DNA of 64,000 bases. It comes from Taeniopygia guttata. Its lineage: Eukaryota > Chordata > Aves > Passeriformes > Estrildidae. The notes under the pieces are model-generated. The model saw nothing but the letters and a program-made list of their open reading frames with translations, had not been told where the DNA came from and made no database searches. Shown in pieces: positions 38,718 to 49,069 of the stretch (positions are counted from its first letter, which is position 1; the number at the start of each line of letters is the position of its first letter). The stretch covers positions 18,135,001 through 18,199,000 of the forward strand of contig NC_133036.1 in NCBI RefSeq assembly GCF_048771995.1, given 5' to 3'. The position numbers and the translations under genes were made by a program.

Positions 38718-38784
38718 ATGGAGAAGGCAGCGGCCGCGGAGCTCCGTCAGGGCGCGCTGGCGCCGCTCACTGCCATCTGCCTGG
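38718..38784 (+). CDS. LRP3: LRP3 coding exon 1 (signal peptide start)
   Basis: This exon encodes residues 1-22, beginning MEKAAAAELRQ and running into the hydrophobic APLTAICL, the first half of the signal peptide. The start codon sits in a strong context (GCC before ATG, G after). It lies inside a CpG island, as expected for a housekeeping-type promoter. The exon ends in G before the donor GTGAGT (phase 1). An ATG at 38228 lies upstream in another frame and could make an overlapping upstream frame if transcription starts before it. The mammalian LRP3 N-terminus also starts MEK and has the same exon break, which supports this start. Confidence 0.93.
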
Positions 38785-39120
38785 GTGAGTGCGGCCCGGC
38801 CGCTCCCTGGCGGCGGGGCACGTCCGGGCACGGCAGCGGCCGTGGGGACCGCCGGGCCCCCTCCTCCCCTACGGGCAGTGCCCGCGGGCGGGGGGCGCGG
38901 GATGGGACGAGGCTGCCGCACACCGAATGGTGCCCGCGGAGTCCCCCCGTCACCCCGCTCCCGAGCGGGGCGAGCGCCGGCGCGGCCGCGGCTCGCTCGG
39001 GCTCCCGCACGGGCTGCCGTGCCCGGCGGTGCTGGGGCGGCGCGGAGCGCTGCCGGATCCACCGAGCCCATCGCCTTGCCCTTGGCTCTGGAAGCGCTGC
39101 CATAACCTCGCACAGCCCTG

Positions 39121-39145
39121 AAAAAAAAAAAAAAAAAAAAAAAAA
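39121..39145 (+). repeat. Poly(A) tract in LRP3 intron 1
   Basis: An uninterrupted run of 25 A bases lies at the downstream edge of the CpG island. It has no retroposon sequence before it that I recognise. Confidence 0.95.
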
Positions 39146-39249
39146 GTTTGGGAGGCATCACAGATTCTGCCGTGGGCTTGTGCGGGGCGCGGTGCGGGCA
39201 GCGGCGCCGGGGCTCGGCTGGGGACCGCCTGGCCCTTCTCTTGAGCGGC

Positions 39250-42200
39250 AGCGGGAAGAAACATTTTCTCTCCCTCCGTGTCTCTGCCATATTCTGCTCT
39301 CTTCCCTCCCTTCTGCTTGAAGCCGTTGCTTTCCGCTCTGCTTCTCAGCAGGTGTTAATTTATGGCAACGTGATGAGGCGTATCGCTGGTTGCCAGTCTG
39401 TCAGCCCGTTCAGTGTGGGGAGATGGTTTTTGTTAGGCAGCAGCGTTGGCGCCCGGCTGTGACGGGAAGGAGCGAACGACAGGCCCGTGTGTGTAACAGG
39501 GCACGTGAAGTTAGAGCTGCTGGAGCTGACTGCTCCCTTCCTGCGCCCTGCCGGGGGATTCTGCTGGGGCAGCGAAGCCAGGAGCACCTGAGCACTGCTG
39601 GGGCTGCGCTGAGCCCCCCAGACTTGGTAAACTGTCACAGCTCCTTGATCCAGAATGCTTTCACCCACATCTCTTCGCTAATGAAGTGGATTAGAGTTAA
39701 TTTTTAATAATCCCAAGTGACAGTTACTATTCGTTATGCAAGCGATCAGAAAGGGATATCTTGTGGCCAGACTGGTTGTTCTGTAAAACAGACTGCTTGT
39801 TTTTGTAAAAGTGTTTCCTTAACATCAGTGCTCACCTAGAAAAATGTAGGAAGTTGAACTTTAAAGGTTGATGTGGTTATTTCAGATGTATCTATTTTAA
39901 TTAAAGTAAGTACAATATAAAAAGCTAGCTAAACTACAAAACAGTTTGAACATCCAGGTCGTACAACTCTTTCTTTTTGCAGAGTCTTAACGGGATGTCA
40001 GAGATGTGCACAGCATGAGGATAATATCTGCTACACTGTTTACTTAAAGTTAGAGAAAGATACATATTTTCCTTATATCTTTGAATTTCTTTTTGGCTTT
40101 TGGGGAGTGTTTTGAGTTTTTTTAATTTTGTTTAGTTTTTTTTTTTTTTTTGTGACCCAGTCAGATCTTTGTTAAACCTTTTATTAGTTGGCATAAATAG
40201 CATGGTTATTGTTAAAATGACTAATGAGGTAATAAAAGGTTATGTAAACTCCAGAGGTGAAGTGAGAACACTTGTTGTGTTTAGGTGTGGGTGATGTCAG
40301 GCTAAAAGTTTAGTAGATTTTTTGCTTTCTATGACTTCTAGAATTTCATTGTCTGGCTCTTCTTTTCAGCTGGAATGTTTTATTCCTATTCCTTGCACAA
40401 CTGACAGTAGTGGAAGTTGAGAAACATGAGAGGTGGGAAGCTTGTAAGGTATTTTGCTTCAGTGAACCCATAAGAATATAATGCTGCTACTTTAACTATT
40501 TTATGTATTTTACTTCCTGCTTGTCTGTCCTTTCATCCTTGTTTTTGGTTCTTGCATTTTGCCATTCCTTCCTGTTTTCCCATGGCCTGTGTGTGGGTGT
40601 TTGGTGTCTGTATCAATGCACTGCCACTGACCACTGCTGTGTGACCTCATCTGTAAACTGCTGCTCCAAAGACTGGAATTGGGTTTGTTTCAACTGTTCT
40701 TTTGTGAAGCCATTTTGTTTATCATTCTTGAGAAATTCTGGAGGACATAGAAAGTTATTAAATAAGAAGGAATCGGTGAAGTTGATGTCTCTCCTTCTGG
40801 CTATGGGGAAAGCCTGGTAGCTGTCATTTGGTTTGGAGGTGCCAAGATGTTAATTTCCTTTTTAATCCAAATAGCCACTTTCCAAGCTGAAAATCTCACC
40901 CTGAGAATTATTTAGCAATCCAAATGAATGGCACAATAAGTTTCCTACATGGAGCTCAAGCCAACTGAACCACTTCAGGAATTTTTTTCTGGCTTTCCCA
41001 TAACTGCTCAACAGTTAAGAAAAAGGGCATCCAGGAAACGTTCAAATACTGTGGTCTCTCACCTGTTTTTATTTTGACAAGAGACAAAATCAGCAGGAAA
41101 TGGCTGTTCTTTCTTATGGGCCTCTGACAGTTTTGAGAGCTAGGTGCTGGTTTAACAGTGCTCTTGTGGTTTGATGGTCTTGAGTGAGCAAAATGGGTAT
41201 TGGAAACCATAAGCTTATTCAGTTGCTTGGGAAAACATCTGATGTGAGACTTAGATTTTATTTTAAAGAACTGTTTCTGCTGACTTGGTATAAAAGGGTT
41301 TGAAAATGAGAGTGAAGAACTTGCAGCTACAGCCAGTAAAAGTTTTTTGCAGAGATAAATTAGTATTTTTGGGAGTTCTTTTTCGTAGGTATCTGCCAAG
41401 TGTGATGTTCAAGGCTGCCTGTAACTACATTTGTGGTAGTAAACTAGGGCTCTCTGTTGAACAATCCTCAGTAATGTGGCTCTGAGTTGGCTAATTCCAC
41501 TCTATTATGCCCCTTGTCTTTATCCTACTTATTGCCATTTAAAGAGAATAGGGGCCTCTTATAAGCCGTGTGAGGAAACCTCTGCTTCAGAGCTTGATTC
41601 TCTTGTGGCAGTTGGGAGTGTTCCGGTAGAAACATAAAGATTACAATGGCAGTACTGACCCAGATTTATCCATACAATGTATCTTCAAACACTGCTTTCA
41701 GTTGTGCTGGTACTAGTCATGCAGAGTGTATTCATGTACTTTCTATGGAGCAAAACTTAGTATTTTACTTCTCATGAATATAAATTTGTGACATAATCAT
41801 GGATTAATTTCAGCTCAGTCTTTAGGACTGTATTACTATGGTTACAGATAGTGGCACTTTAATATTGTATGAGGAAATGTTGTGTTGCTGTTCCTGCTGT
41901 GACCCAGAGTTTTTCACAAACAGATGTGCTGCTTTGCCACAGTTAACAGGGCTGTGTTGTTTGCTGGTACAAGATAGTATTTTTGCTCCTAGGTACTCTT
42001 ACCTAACAGAGCAAACTAGCACTGTGAAAAGAGAAATAGCACGTTGCTATTATCGTATAACAAATGTTACTAATGTTAGCTAATTGTGTAATAAAATCAG
42101 TGCTGTTAGGGTCCTTGGAACATCATAATAATGCTTATTAACACAAATCTATGTCTCAGGTGTGTTTCTCCTCAAGCTGTGGCATTACATACGCTGCCAC

Positions 42201-43647
42201 TTAGTTGCCCTCCTGGTTTTGTGTATTCCCAAAAGGTCAGTCCAAGACTGCCTAGAAGGAGGGGAAGTCACTGCCCTTGTCCCTGAGGCAGACCCCTGAA
42301 GTCTGTGACCCCAGGAGCAGTTTTTTCTCTGTTTTGCAGGGCTTGGCCTCAGCCTGAGGCCTGTAGCAGTCCTCCCAAAAGGAGAATATCCAAACTGTGG
42401 ATAGCCAGATATAAGTCATGGAGGGACTGCTGTAGGCACCTGGGCTGCTGCAGTGTGGTGACTGAAAAACATGAGTGGGCCTGAGCTGGAAAGCTAAGGC
42501 ATTGTTTTTTATTTCCACCCCTTTAGTACTTTTTGTACCTCTTGTGCTGGTTTAAGTTATGACAGAAGGTAGTCAGTGCAAGAGTCATTGTTTTGGGATG
42601 TGTTTAGACAGTGTAGAAGACAATGGGGGCCCACACTCTGAGCCATAAATAGTGCTAATTGTCAGCTGCTTCCTAATGACTGTTGGGAACAGGGACAGTT
42701 TCTCTTCCTCTCTTCTCCTATTGTTGATTTTTAAATGATGTTTTTAACTAAATTCTTGCCAAGAGATTATCTATTAAAAGATTTAGGATTTAACATATGC
42801 AAAATAAAGCCAAAGTGAGTGCTTGGGCTGGGATGTTGTAAATTAAGTTTTTGGTAACATTTTAAACCTTTTAAATTTTTTTGTCATTCTGTTATTAGGC
42901 TATCTTTGTAGATTACAGATTACTGTTGAAATGAGCGCAGTCAGTGGGACACTGTAATTTTTAAAGAATGTGTGGGGAAGCTAATAGGGAACTATGTATT
43001 AATGCTGACTTCTGGAGCAGCAATGACACAGGACAAATTTTCTTTGGCAATAAATACTCTTTCCAGATCGCTTTAATGGTATACACTGTAAGAGGAGACT
43101 TTTGAGAAAGTGAAGAGTCTTTGGAACTAATTTGCAAGTCAGATATGTATTGCAAGTACTGCCTCATCCTGTTTTGATTGTATTAGTGGACCTTGTTGAA
43201 AACTTCACTGCTTTGCTTAGTCAAGGCAATCATATTAGCTTTAGCAGCTGATTTTCAAGGTGACATTTAGCTGGGGGGAGAAACTTTGCTTTATTCAGAG
43301 AAGTATTTAAGGATAGTAAGTGCGTTTTAGTGTGATTGTTCTTCTGTGTTCTGCAGTTAAAATTAATCCTATGGAATATAATTTAAAATGGATTGGCAGT
43401 TGTTTCTTTTGGTAGCATGTTTCAGAGATACTAAACTTACGTTGTGTATTGACTTGTTTTAGCGACAGTGAAGGATAATAGTTGATCAGATGACTTGCCT
43501 GTGCAGATAAGCAAAGTTCTTGTTGGGAAGCTGCAATGCACTTGTGTTACCACCACAGCAAACACCTAGAAACGGTTATCTATTGACTGCTGTATCACCC
43601 TGTACTGCTAGAATTTGTCTGAACATTGTTTTTCTGTCTTTACACAG
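39250..43647 (+). other. LRP3 intron 1, remainder
   Basis: This is unique-looking intronic DNA that becomes AT-rich away from the island, with T-runs near 40138-40151. I see no coding exon or clear mobile element. The full intron is 38785-43647. Confidence 0.6.
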
Positions 43648-43695
43648 TGAATCTCTTCCTGACTGGGAAAATAGAAAGTGCTGTTACCTCATTAG
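43648..43695 (+). CDS. LRP3: LRP3 coding exon 2 (end of signal peptide)
   Basis: This small exon of 48 bases encodes residues 23-38, VNLFLTGKIESAVTSL, with split codons at both ends (phase 1 in, phase 1 out). It completes the hydrophobic signal-peptide core (AICLVNLFLTG) and the small-residue stretch where cleavage is expected, just before the mature ACSGELEQ start. It is preceded by a pyrimidine tract and TACACAG and followed by GTAAGAC. I found it by asking what must join exon 1 to the CUB exon. The recalled mammalian order of residues (VCLVNIFLTG, then ACSGKLEQ) agrees with it. Confidence 0.92.
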
Positions 43696-43864
43696 GTAAG
43701 ACATACTTTTCTTACCTGTATTTACTGTTCATTTGAGCTCTTACTGCTTCTTCCCCATACAGAGGGGTGTTCTAATGAAAGAGTGACTTTTTTAATGGCG
43801 TTTAAGACAAACTAACGATGGCATCTTAGGAAGCTGAGGACTTTTAAGTCTTCCTGGGCTTTGT

Positions 43865-44105
43865 TGTGGTGCCAGCCAAGATGAGGGATCTCTATCCCCT
43901 GTCCCCAAGGGCAAAGGATTGCTGTCCTGGTGTCACCAAGGCCAGGGATCGCTGTCCCGCTGTCCCCAAGGCCAGGTTGGCAGTCCCGCTGTCCCACTCT
44001 CCCCAAGGCCAGGATGGCTAGGCTGTCACACTGTCCCCAAGGCCAGGGTGGCTGTCCCCAAGGCCAGGGTGGCTGTCCCCATGCCGGGGCTGTCCCCTGT
44101 GGCCC
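43865..44105 (+). repeat. C/G-rich minisatellite in LRP3 intron 2
   Basis: There are about six to seven imperfect units built on CTGTCCCCAAGGCCAGGGTGG, some extended by GCTGTCCC. The last two copies are nearly identical 24-mers. GC content is far above that of the surrounding intron. It starts about 170 bases after exon 2. Confidence 0.85.
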
Positions 44106-47100
44106 GGCAGTGCTGGGGGTGTTGCTGGCACTGATTTTCTTATCTGGTTGCTGTTAAATTGTAAATTGTTCCAGTAACAGTAAATTGTTATCTCAACCCC
44201 TACTCTGCATTTCATCTCTCTCACCTGGGGGAGTTGGGAGTGGCTGTGTGGGGTTTATTTTCATTTGGGCTTAAACCTCAACAGGATTATAGACTGCATC
44301 AGTGTGATAAAAATTGTCTGCTTGAGGCTAAGGTTGTACTGCTGGGTATGTTTGGGAGAAAACTCTGTGTTTAGGAAGTATGCCTGGGAGCACCAAGTCA
44401 GGGAGACTGGCTCATTCCTGAAGAAGCTAAAACAAGAATATTAAAAATGTCTCATGAATGTCAGTGTGGAAATTTGACTAGAATTGCAGCAGTTAGTGTA
44501 ATTTCCTTCTCTCTAGCAGTGCTGTGACTTACTGACATTATGGGAATATTGCAGTCAGGGTCCTCTTAGTGATAAGGACCCTCTTGTGACTGTCAATCTA
44601 CCATTGTATGTGTAGATGTACTTTATTCCAGAGAGGCTGTAACTTACATTAAAACTGAAAATGACAAATAAGAGAGATGGGAGGAAAGGATATTGGAAAA
44701 CAAAAATAATTGTAGGACAGTAGATTGAATAATGTTGGAGCTTGAGTGTTCAAGTCAAAATTGGGGGTTGACAGAAGGTTTAAATCAGGAGAAAGTAGTA
44801 ATTTTATGATTAGGTAACCTGCTTAAATTAAGCTTAGAGTAACTGTGGATAAACCATGCAGGAGATGTGTTGTTTGCAGCACGGTATTTTCCATTCTTTC
44901 ATTGGAAAAAGTACAGAGTGTCATTTATGTCTTAGTATGTTCTGCCTGGATGGTTCTTTAGCTTTTGGTGGAGTTTGGCATCTGTTTTGTCTATGATGCA
45001 TGAGTTTACAGAGTGCAAATTAAGTAATTACACAGTTGCTTACTTAGACTGGTGATACTGTCCCAGCCTAAAATATGTAGAAGTGCTTCCAGTTGGCTCT
45101 GCTGCTTTTTAACACGTTTTTTCACTAGAAATAGGGTTGTAACATCTGGCTTTTATTCCGCAAGTATGCTGGAAACCCCACAGTATTGTAGCCTTCATGT
45201 TTTCTTGTCTTCATGCAGTTTTGAGTTACCTTGTCTCCTGATGGTGTAACTGGAGCTTGGGATAAAAATGATCAACAAAGGTCATTGCAACAGCGGGATC
45301 CATCCGTGTGTAGCTTCTCTTACCTGTGCTAGAGAAGCTAGGCTGGCCTGTTGATCGAGCTGTGTGAGCTCAGATTTTGTCACATCTGTATGTGGAACCC
45401 TTGGACTCTGCCTTTACTGGCTCTGATCAGGGGCAGAAAAAGCCAGCTGGAGACTGAGCAAAGCAAAGGGGAGCCTTGAGTCTTCTTTTCCCACAGGCAT
45501 AAGGGATCTGCATTAAACCATGTGTGCAAGCCCTCCTTGAGGGAGCATTGTGAGAACTTGGGGAGAGTTTCCTGCTGACTCTGAGACAGCTACTTGAGGA
45601 AATGTGTATTGCCAAGCACTTGGTTTTGAGAGGAGTTTCCTTGTGGCAAGTGCAAAACATCTTTTATCCTGGAGCAGATGGTTGGGATGCGTTCCTTCTG
45701 ACTGGGACAGGCCCTAGTGCAGAAGAATGTGAAGCTCCAGGATTTATTTTTGTCTGGGATTGTCTGAAAATTTATTCTAGCACAGCATAGTATCCTCAGT
45801 GCCATCCTTTTATGAAGCTTAATGTCTGTTTTATTAAAGTTGCTCTTGCAAAAATAAGAGTGATATTATTAATGTAAAGTTTTTGGAAACATCATTGCAC
45901 GTATTTGTGGCATAGTTATCTGGCAGAGGGAATCTACTGCTGTTTACAGTAGAAGAAATCCATTTGATTGTTACAGAAAGCCTCATTAAGATTTATGTGC
46001 TCTTGACAGAAAGTCTCTGAACTCCAATCTCTTCTGGCATGTGTTTAAAGTTTGGAGTTTTCTTTTTCTTTGCTTTTTTTTGGTTGTGTTTTTTTTTGGT
46101 TTGTTTTTTGTTGTTCAGTGGTTTTTCTTTTTTTTTTAATTGTGGAAGAAATTTATTACTGTCTGTCTTTATAATTTATCTTTTCTTTAAAAACACCATT
46201 TCAGTTAGACTTTTGCTGAGTTGGTTGGCCAATCCAGGCATTGGTATTTTTGTTTCTTCAGTAATGCTAAATGTGGGAAATTTAAGCAGTTTGGAGTTTT
46301 TAGTGAATTTAGATTTCACTTTTCTTCTAGGTTTGTGCAGAAAGGCTGTAGAATTGTTGAAAAAGTGTTATCACTGCTATTCTTTTGTGTTGTCACTGAT
46401 GATAAGGTCTTCAGAATCCAGGACCTTACCTTTCTATTTTTAGGAACTTCCCTTTCCTTTAGATGTTTTGGCAATTTGAACAGGCTTTTGTTTATTTCCT
46501 TAAGGAATCACAGTGTCACGTTGAAGCCCTAAGTGCTTATTAACACGGTACTTAGGCATGTGTGTGATTTCACAGACTTCATGGCTAGGAGATGAGGAGG
46601 GAATTGGGACCCTTTTATTAATATTGAAGCCCCACAGTATAAAATTCTGCCCTTGTGTGGTTTTACCATTTAGTTGTCAGCACTGAAGGCTGTGTTTAGT
46701 AAAGGTATTTCTTTCAAAATGTTTGTGTGTGAAAAAAGAGCTGCTGAAAACTGTGCTGGGGTACTTCACCTTTTCTTCCTTGCAGCAGTCAGTGCACAAG
46801 GAGGGAGGGGCAGGCGACTGCTTTAGGGAGGAGGTCGATTGATCTATGCAAGGCCTGTAGTAATGAGCGTTGGTGGGGAAAAAAGGCATCAAAACCATGA
46901 GGCAATTAGGTGAGGTTCGGGAGGGATGTATGTGTGTGTCCTCAGTTTGCTCCGACAGGTTTAGGGGACCGTGGGCATATCGTTGAACAGTGTAATTAAG
47001 TTTTGGCAATACTGTCTTGGTGTCATTTGTAATGATGGTGTACCCCATAATCATCTGTTCCCAAAACTCGTTCCTGTATCTTTGAGGTTCCATGGCTGGA

Positions 47101-47110
47101 GCTGTGTTTG
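44106..47110 (+). other. LRP3 intron 2, left part
   Basis: This is intronic DNA with a T/TTTG-rich low-complexity stretch at about 46050-46140. No exon or recognised transposon is visible. Confidence 0.55.
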
Positions 47111-48125
47111 TTTCTGTAAGTGGTGTGTGTGTGTGACTCTGTGTGTTGTGTGTCTGTGGGTGCTGTGTGCCACTCTGTGTGTCTGTGGGTGCTGTGTGTC
47201 TGTGGGTGCTGTGTGCCGCTCTGTGTGTCTGTGGGTGCTGTGTGCCACTCTGTGTGTCTGTGGGTGCTGTGTGCCACTCTGTGTGTCTGTGGGTGCTGTG
47301 TGTCTGTGGGTGCTGTGTGCCGCTCTGTGTGTCTGTGGGTGCTGTGTGCTGCTCTGTGTGTCTGTGGGTGCTGTGTGCCGCTCTGTGTGTCTGTGGGTGC
47401 TGTGTGCCGCTCTGTGTGTCTGTGGGTGCTGTGTGTCTGTGGGTGCTGTGTGTCTGTGGGTGCTGTGTGCTGCTCTGTGTGTCTGTGGGTGCTGTGTGCC
47501 GCTCTGTGTGTCTGTGGGTGCTGTGTGCCCCTCTGTGGGTGCTGTGTGCCAGTCTGTGTGTCTGTGGGTGCTGTGTGCCAGTCTGTGTGTCTGTGGGTGC
47601 TGTGTGCCACTCTGTGTGTCTGTGGGTGCTGTGTGTCTGTGGGTGCTGTGTGCCCCTCTGTGTGTCTGTGGGTGCTGTGTGCCACTCTGTGTGTCTGTGG
47701 GTGCTGTGTGCCACTCTGTGTGTCTGTGGGTGCTGTGTGCCACTCTGTGTGTCTGTGGGTGCTGTGTGCCGCTCTGTGGGTGCTGTGTGGCACTCTGTGT
47801 GTCTGTCGGTGCTGTGTGGCACTCTGTGTGTCTGTGGGTGCTGTGTGTCTGTGGGTGCTGTGTGCTGCTCTGTGTGTCTGTGGGTGCTGTGTGCCCCTCT
47901 ATGTGTCTGTGGGTGCTGTGTGCCACTCTGTGTGTCTGTGGGTGCTGTGTGTCTGTGGGTGCTGTGTGTCTGTGGGTGCTGTGTGTCTGTGGGTGCTGTG
48001 TGCCGCTCTGTGGGTGCTGTGTGCTGCTCTGTGTGTCTGTAGGTGCTGTGTGTCTGTGGGTGCTGTGTGCCGCTCTGTGTGTCTGTGTGTCTGTGGGTGC
48101 TGTGTGTCTGTGGGTGCTGTGTCCC
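47111..48125 (+). repeat. GT-rich minisatellite, 29-bp units, about 1 kb, in LRP3 intron 2
   Basis: The array is built from CTGTGGGTGCTGTGTG followed by CCACTCTGTGTGT. The full unit has a period of 29 bp (for example between 47244 and 47273), mixed with shorter 18-bp units that lack the CCACTC-type part. Variants CCACTC, CCGCTC, CTGCTC, CCCCTC and CCAGTC alternate. Because 29 is not a multiple of three and the unit lacks stops, long frames of 300-400 codons stay open in several frames on both strands. These are not genes. The array is G/T on the LRP3 sense strand, so it would appear as UG repeats in the pre-mRNA. Confidence 0.95.
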
Positions 48126-48563
48126 GTATCCCGATCAGCCCTAGGCTCGGTCTGTCCCCTCCCCAGTTTCAGGACCTGAGGACCCTGTGCCGGGAGAGAA
48201 GGGGAACCTGCTCCGCACCCAGCCGAGAGGATCCAGCCCAGCCGGCCTCTCTTGGCTGCCTCTAGCAAGACAAGTTCCCTCTGTGAGCTTGCAGCCCCCT
48301 GAATCCAGAGAACTTCAGTCAGGGCTCAGGAGATAGGCCAAGTGAGAGACAGGAGAACAGAGCGGGGCCGGGGGAGAAAAGTCTGACACCATTTCCCCCT
48401 TTGTCCTTTGACCCCATGCTCGAAATCCAGGGCACCACCTTGGGGGCTGTGCCTGGCAGTTTTTGTTTGGGGTCTCTTTGTTTTGGGGAGTCCACAGGGT
48501 TGAGCAGTTTTGTATTTAGTTGTTATTTGCTGTTGTTCTTTGTCGTCATTGGATTAGGAACGG
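48126..48563 (+). other. Unassigned intronic segment between minisatellite and LTR
   Basis: This is moderately GC-rich DNA with no coding match. It could be part of an older retroelement adjoining the LTR that follows, but I cannot show that. Confidence 0.3.
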
Positions 48564-49069
48564 TGAGAAGCAACGACATTCACTTCACACCTCCTGAGTT
48601 TTAGAGTCAAACTTTATTAGGAACTTCAGATATTTATAGGCAGGATCGTTCACCCAGAACCTGATTGGTTCTCAAACAACACTCCTCACACCAATGCTTT
48701 AATTAGGAGCAACACCTTCTTGTCCATAAACATGATGTACAATATTCCACATGTTTACAAACACCAAGTGTACAGGTTGAGATAAAAATTGTTTTAATTC
48801 TTTTCTCTGAGATTCCCATAACTTCCCCAGGACGATGCCTGGGAAACTTATCTGTTTCTCTCTCTGACTAAACTGTTGCATCCACAGTTTCTGATTGTTG
48901 CTATTCTGCTTGTTAGTAAAGGGTTATTTTTTCACTTAATCTACTTACATTCATTACTTACTTGGACCCCGAGGGAGATACCTAGACCCAGAGGCTTCTC
49001 CTTTAAATTGTCTTACCAAAACAGATATTAATTCAGATTTGTGGTCCATTCAAATCCAAACCCTTTACA
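48564..49069 (-). mobile_element. LTR fossil (passerine ERV LTR), minus orientation, in LRP3 intron 2
   Basis: Read on the minus strand, the segment has a TATA-like CTATAAATA (48631-48639) and an AATAAA signal (48613-48618), with TG/CA at the proposed ends. The sequence resembles an LTR that is frequent in songbird genomes, by memory. No internal retroviral region is attached, so it is a solo LTR or a fragment. I could not find a convincing target-site duplication, so the ends are approximate. Confidence 0.6.

Larger units (their letters stand above)
37870..39250 (+). promoter_or_regulatory. LRP3: CpG-island promoter region of LRP3
   Basis: GC- and CpG-dense DNA surrounds coding exon 1, while flanking DNA is AT-rich. 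No TATA box is evident near exon 1. An E-box TCACGTG lies at 38446-38452 and many GGGCGG-like GC boxes are visible. The island also contains two small tandem repeats. Transcription start cannot be placed from sequence alone. The long open frames on both strands here follow from the lack of AT-rich stops, not from coding. Confidence 0.8.

Noticed and set aside
37760-39290. Long GC-rich open frames on both strands (up to 433 codons)
   Set aside because: CpG-island composition removes stop codons. The frames are rich in Ala, Arg, Gly and Pro without a family pattern. Only the short frame starting at 38718 fits LRP3.
46677-48268. Several overlapping open frames of 250-405 codons on both strands (Cys-Val-rich or His-Thr-rich)
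   Set aside because: They come from the 29-bp minisatellite, which lacks stops in every frame. They lie in an LRP3 intron and have no non-repeat domain.
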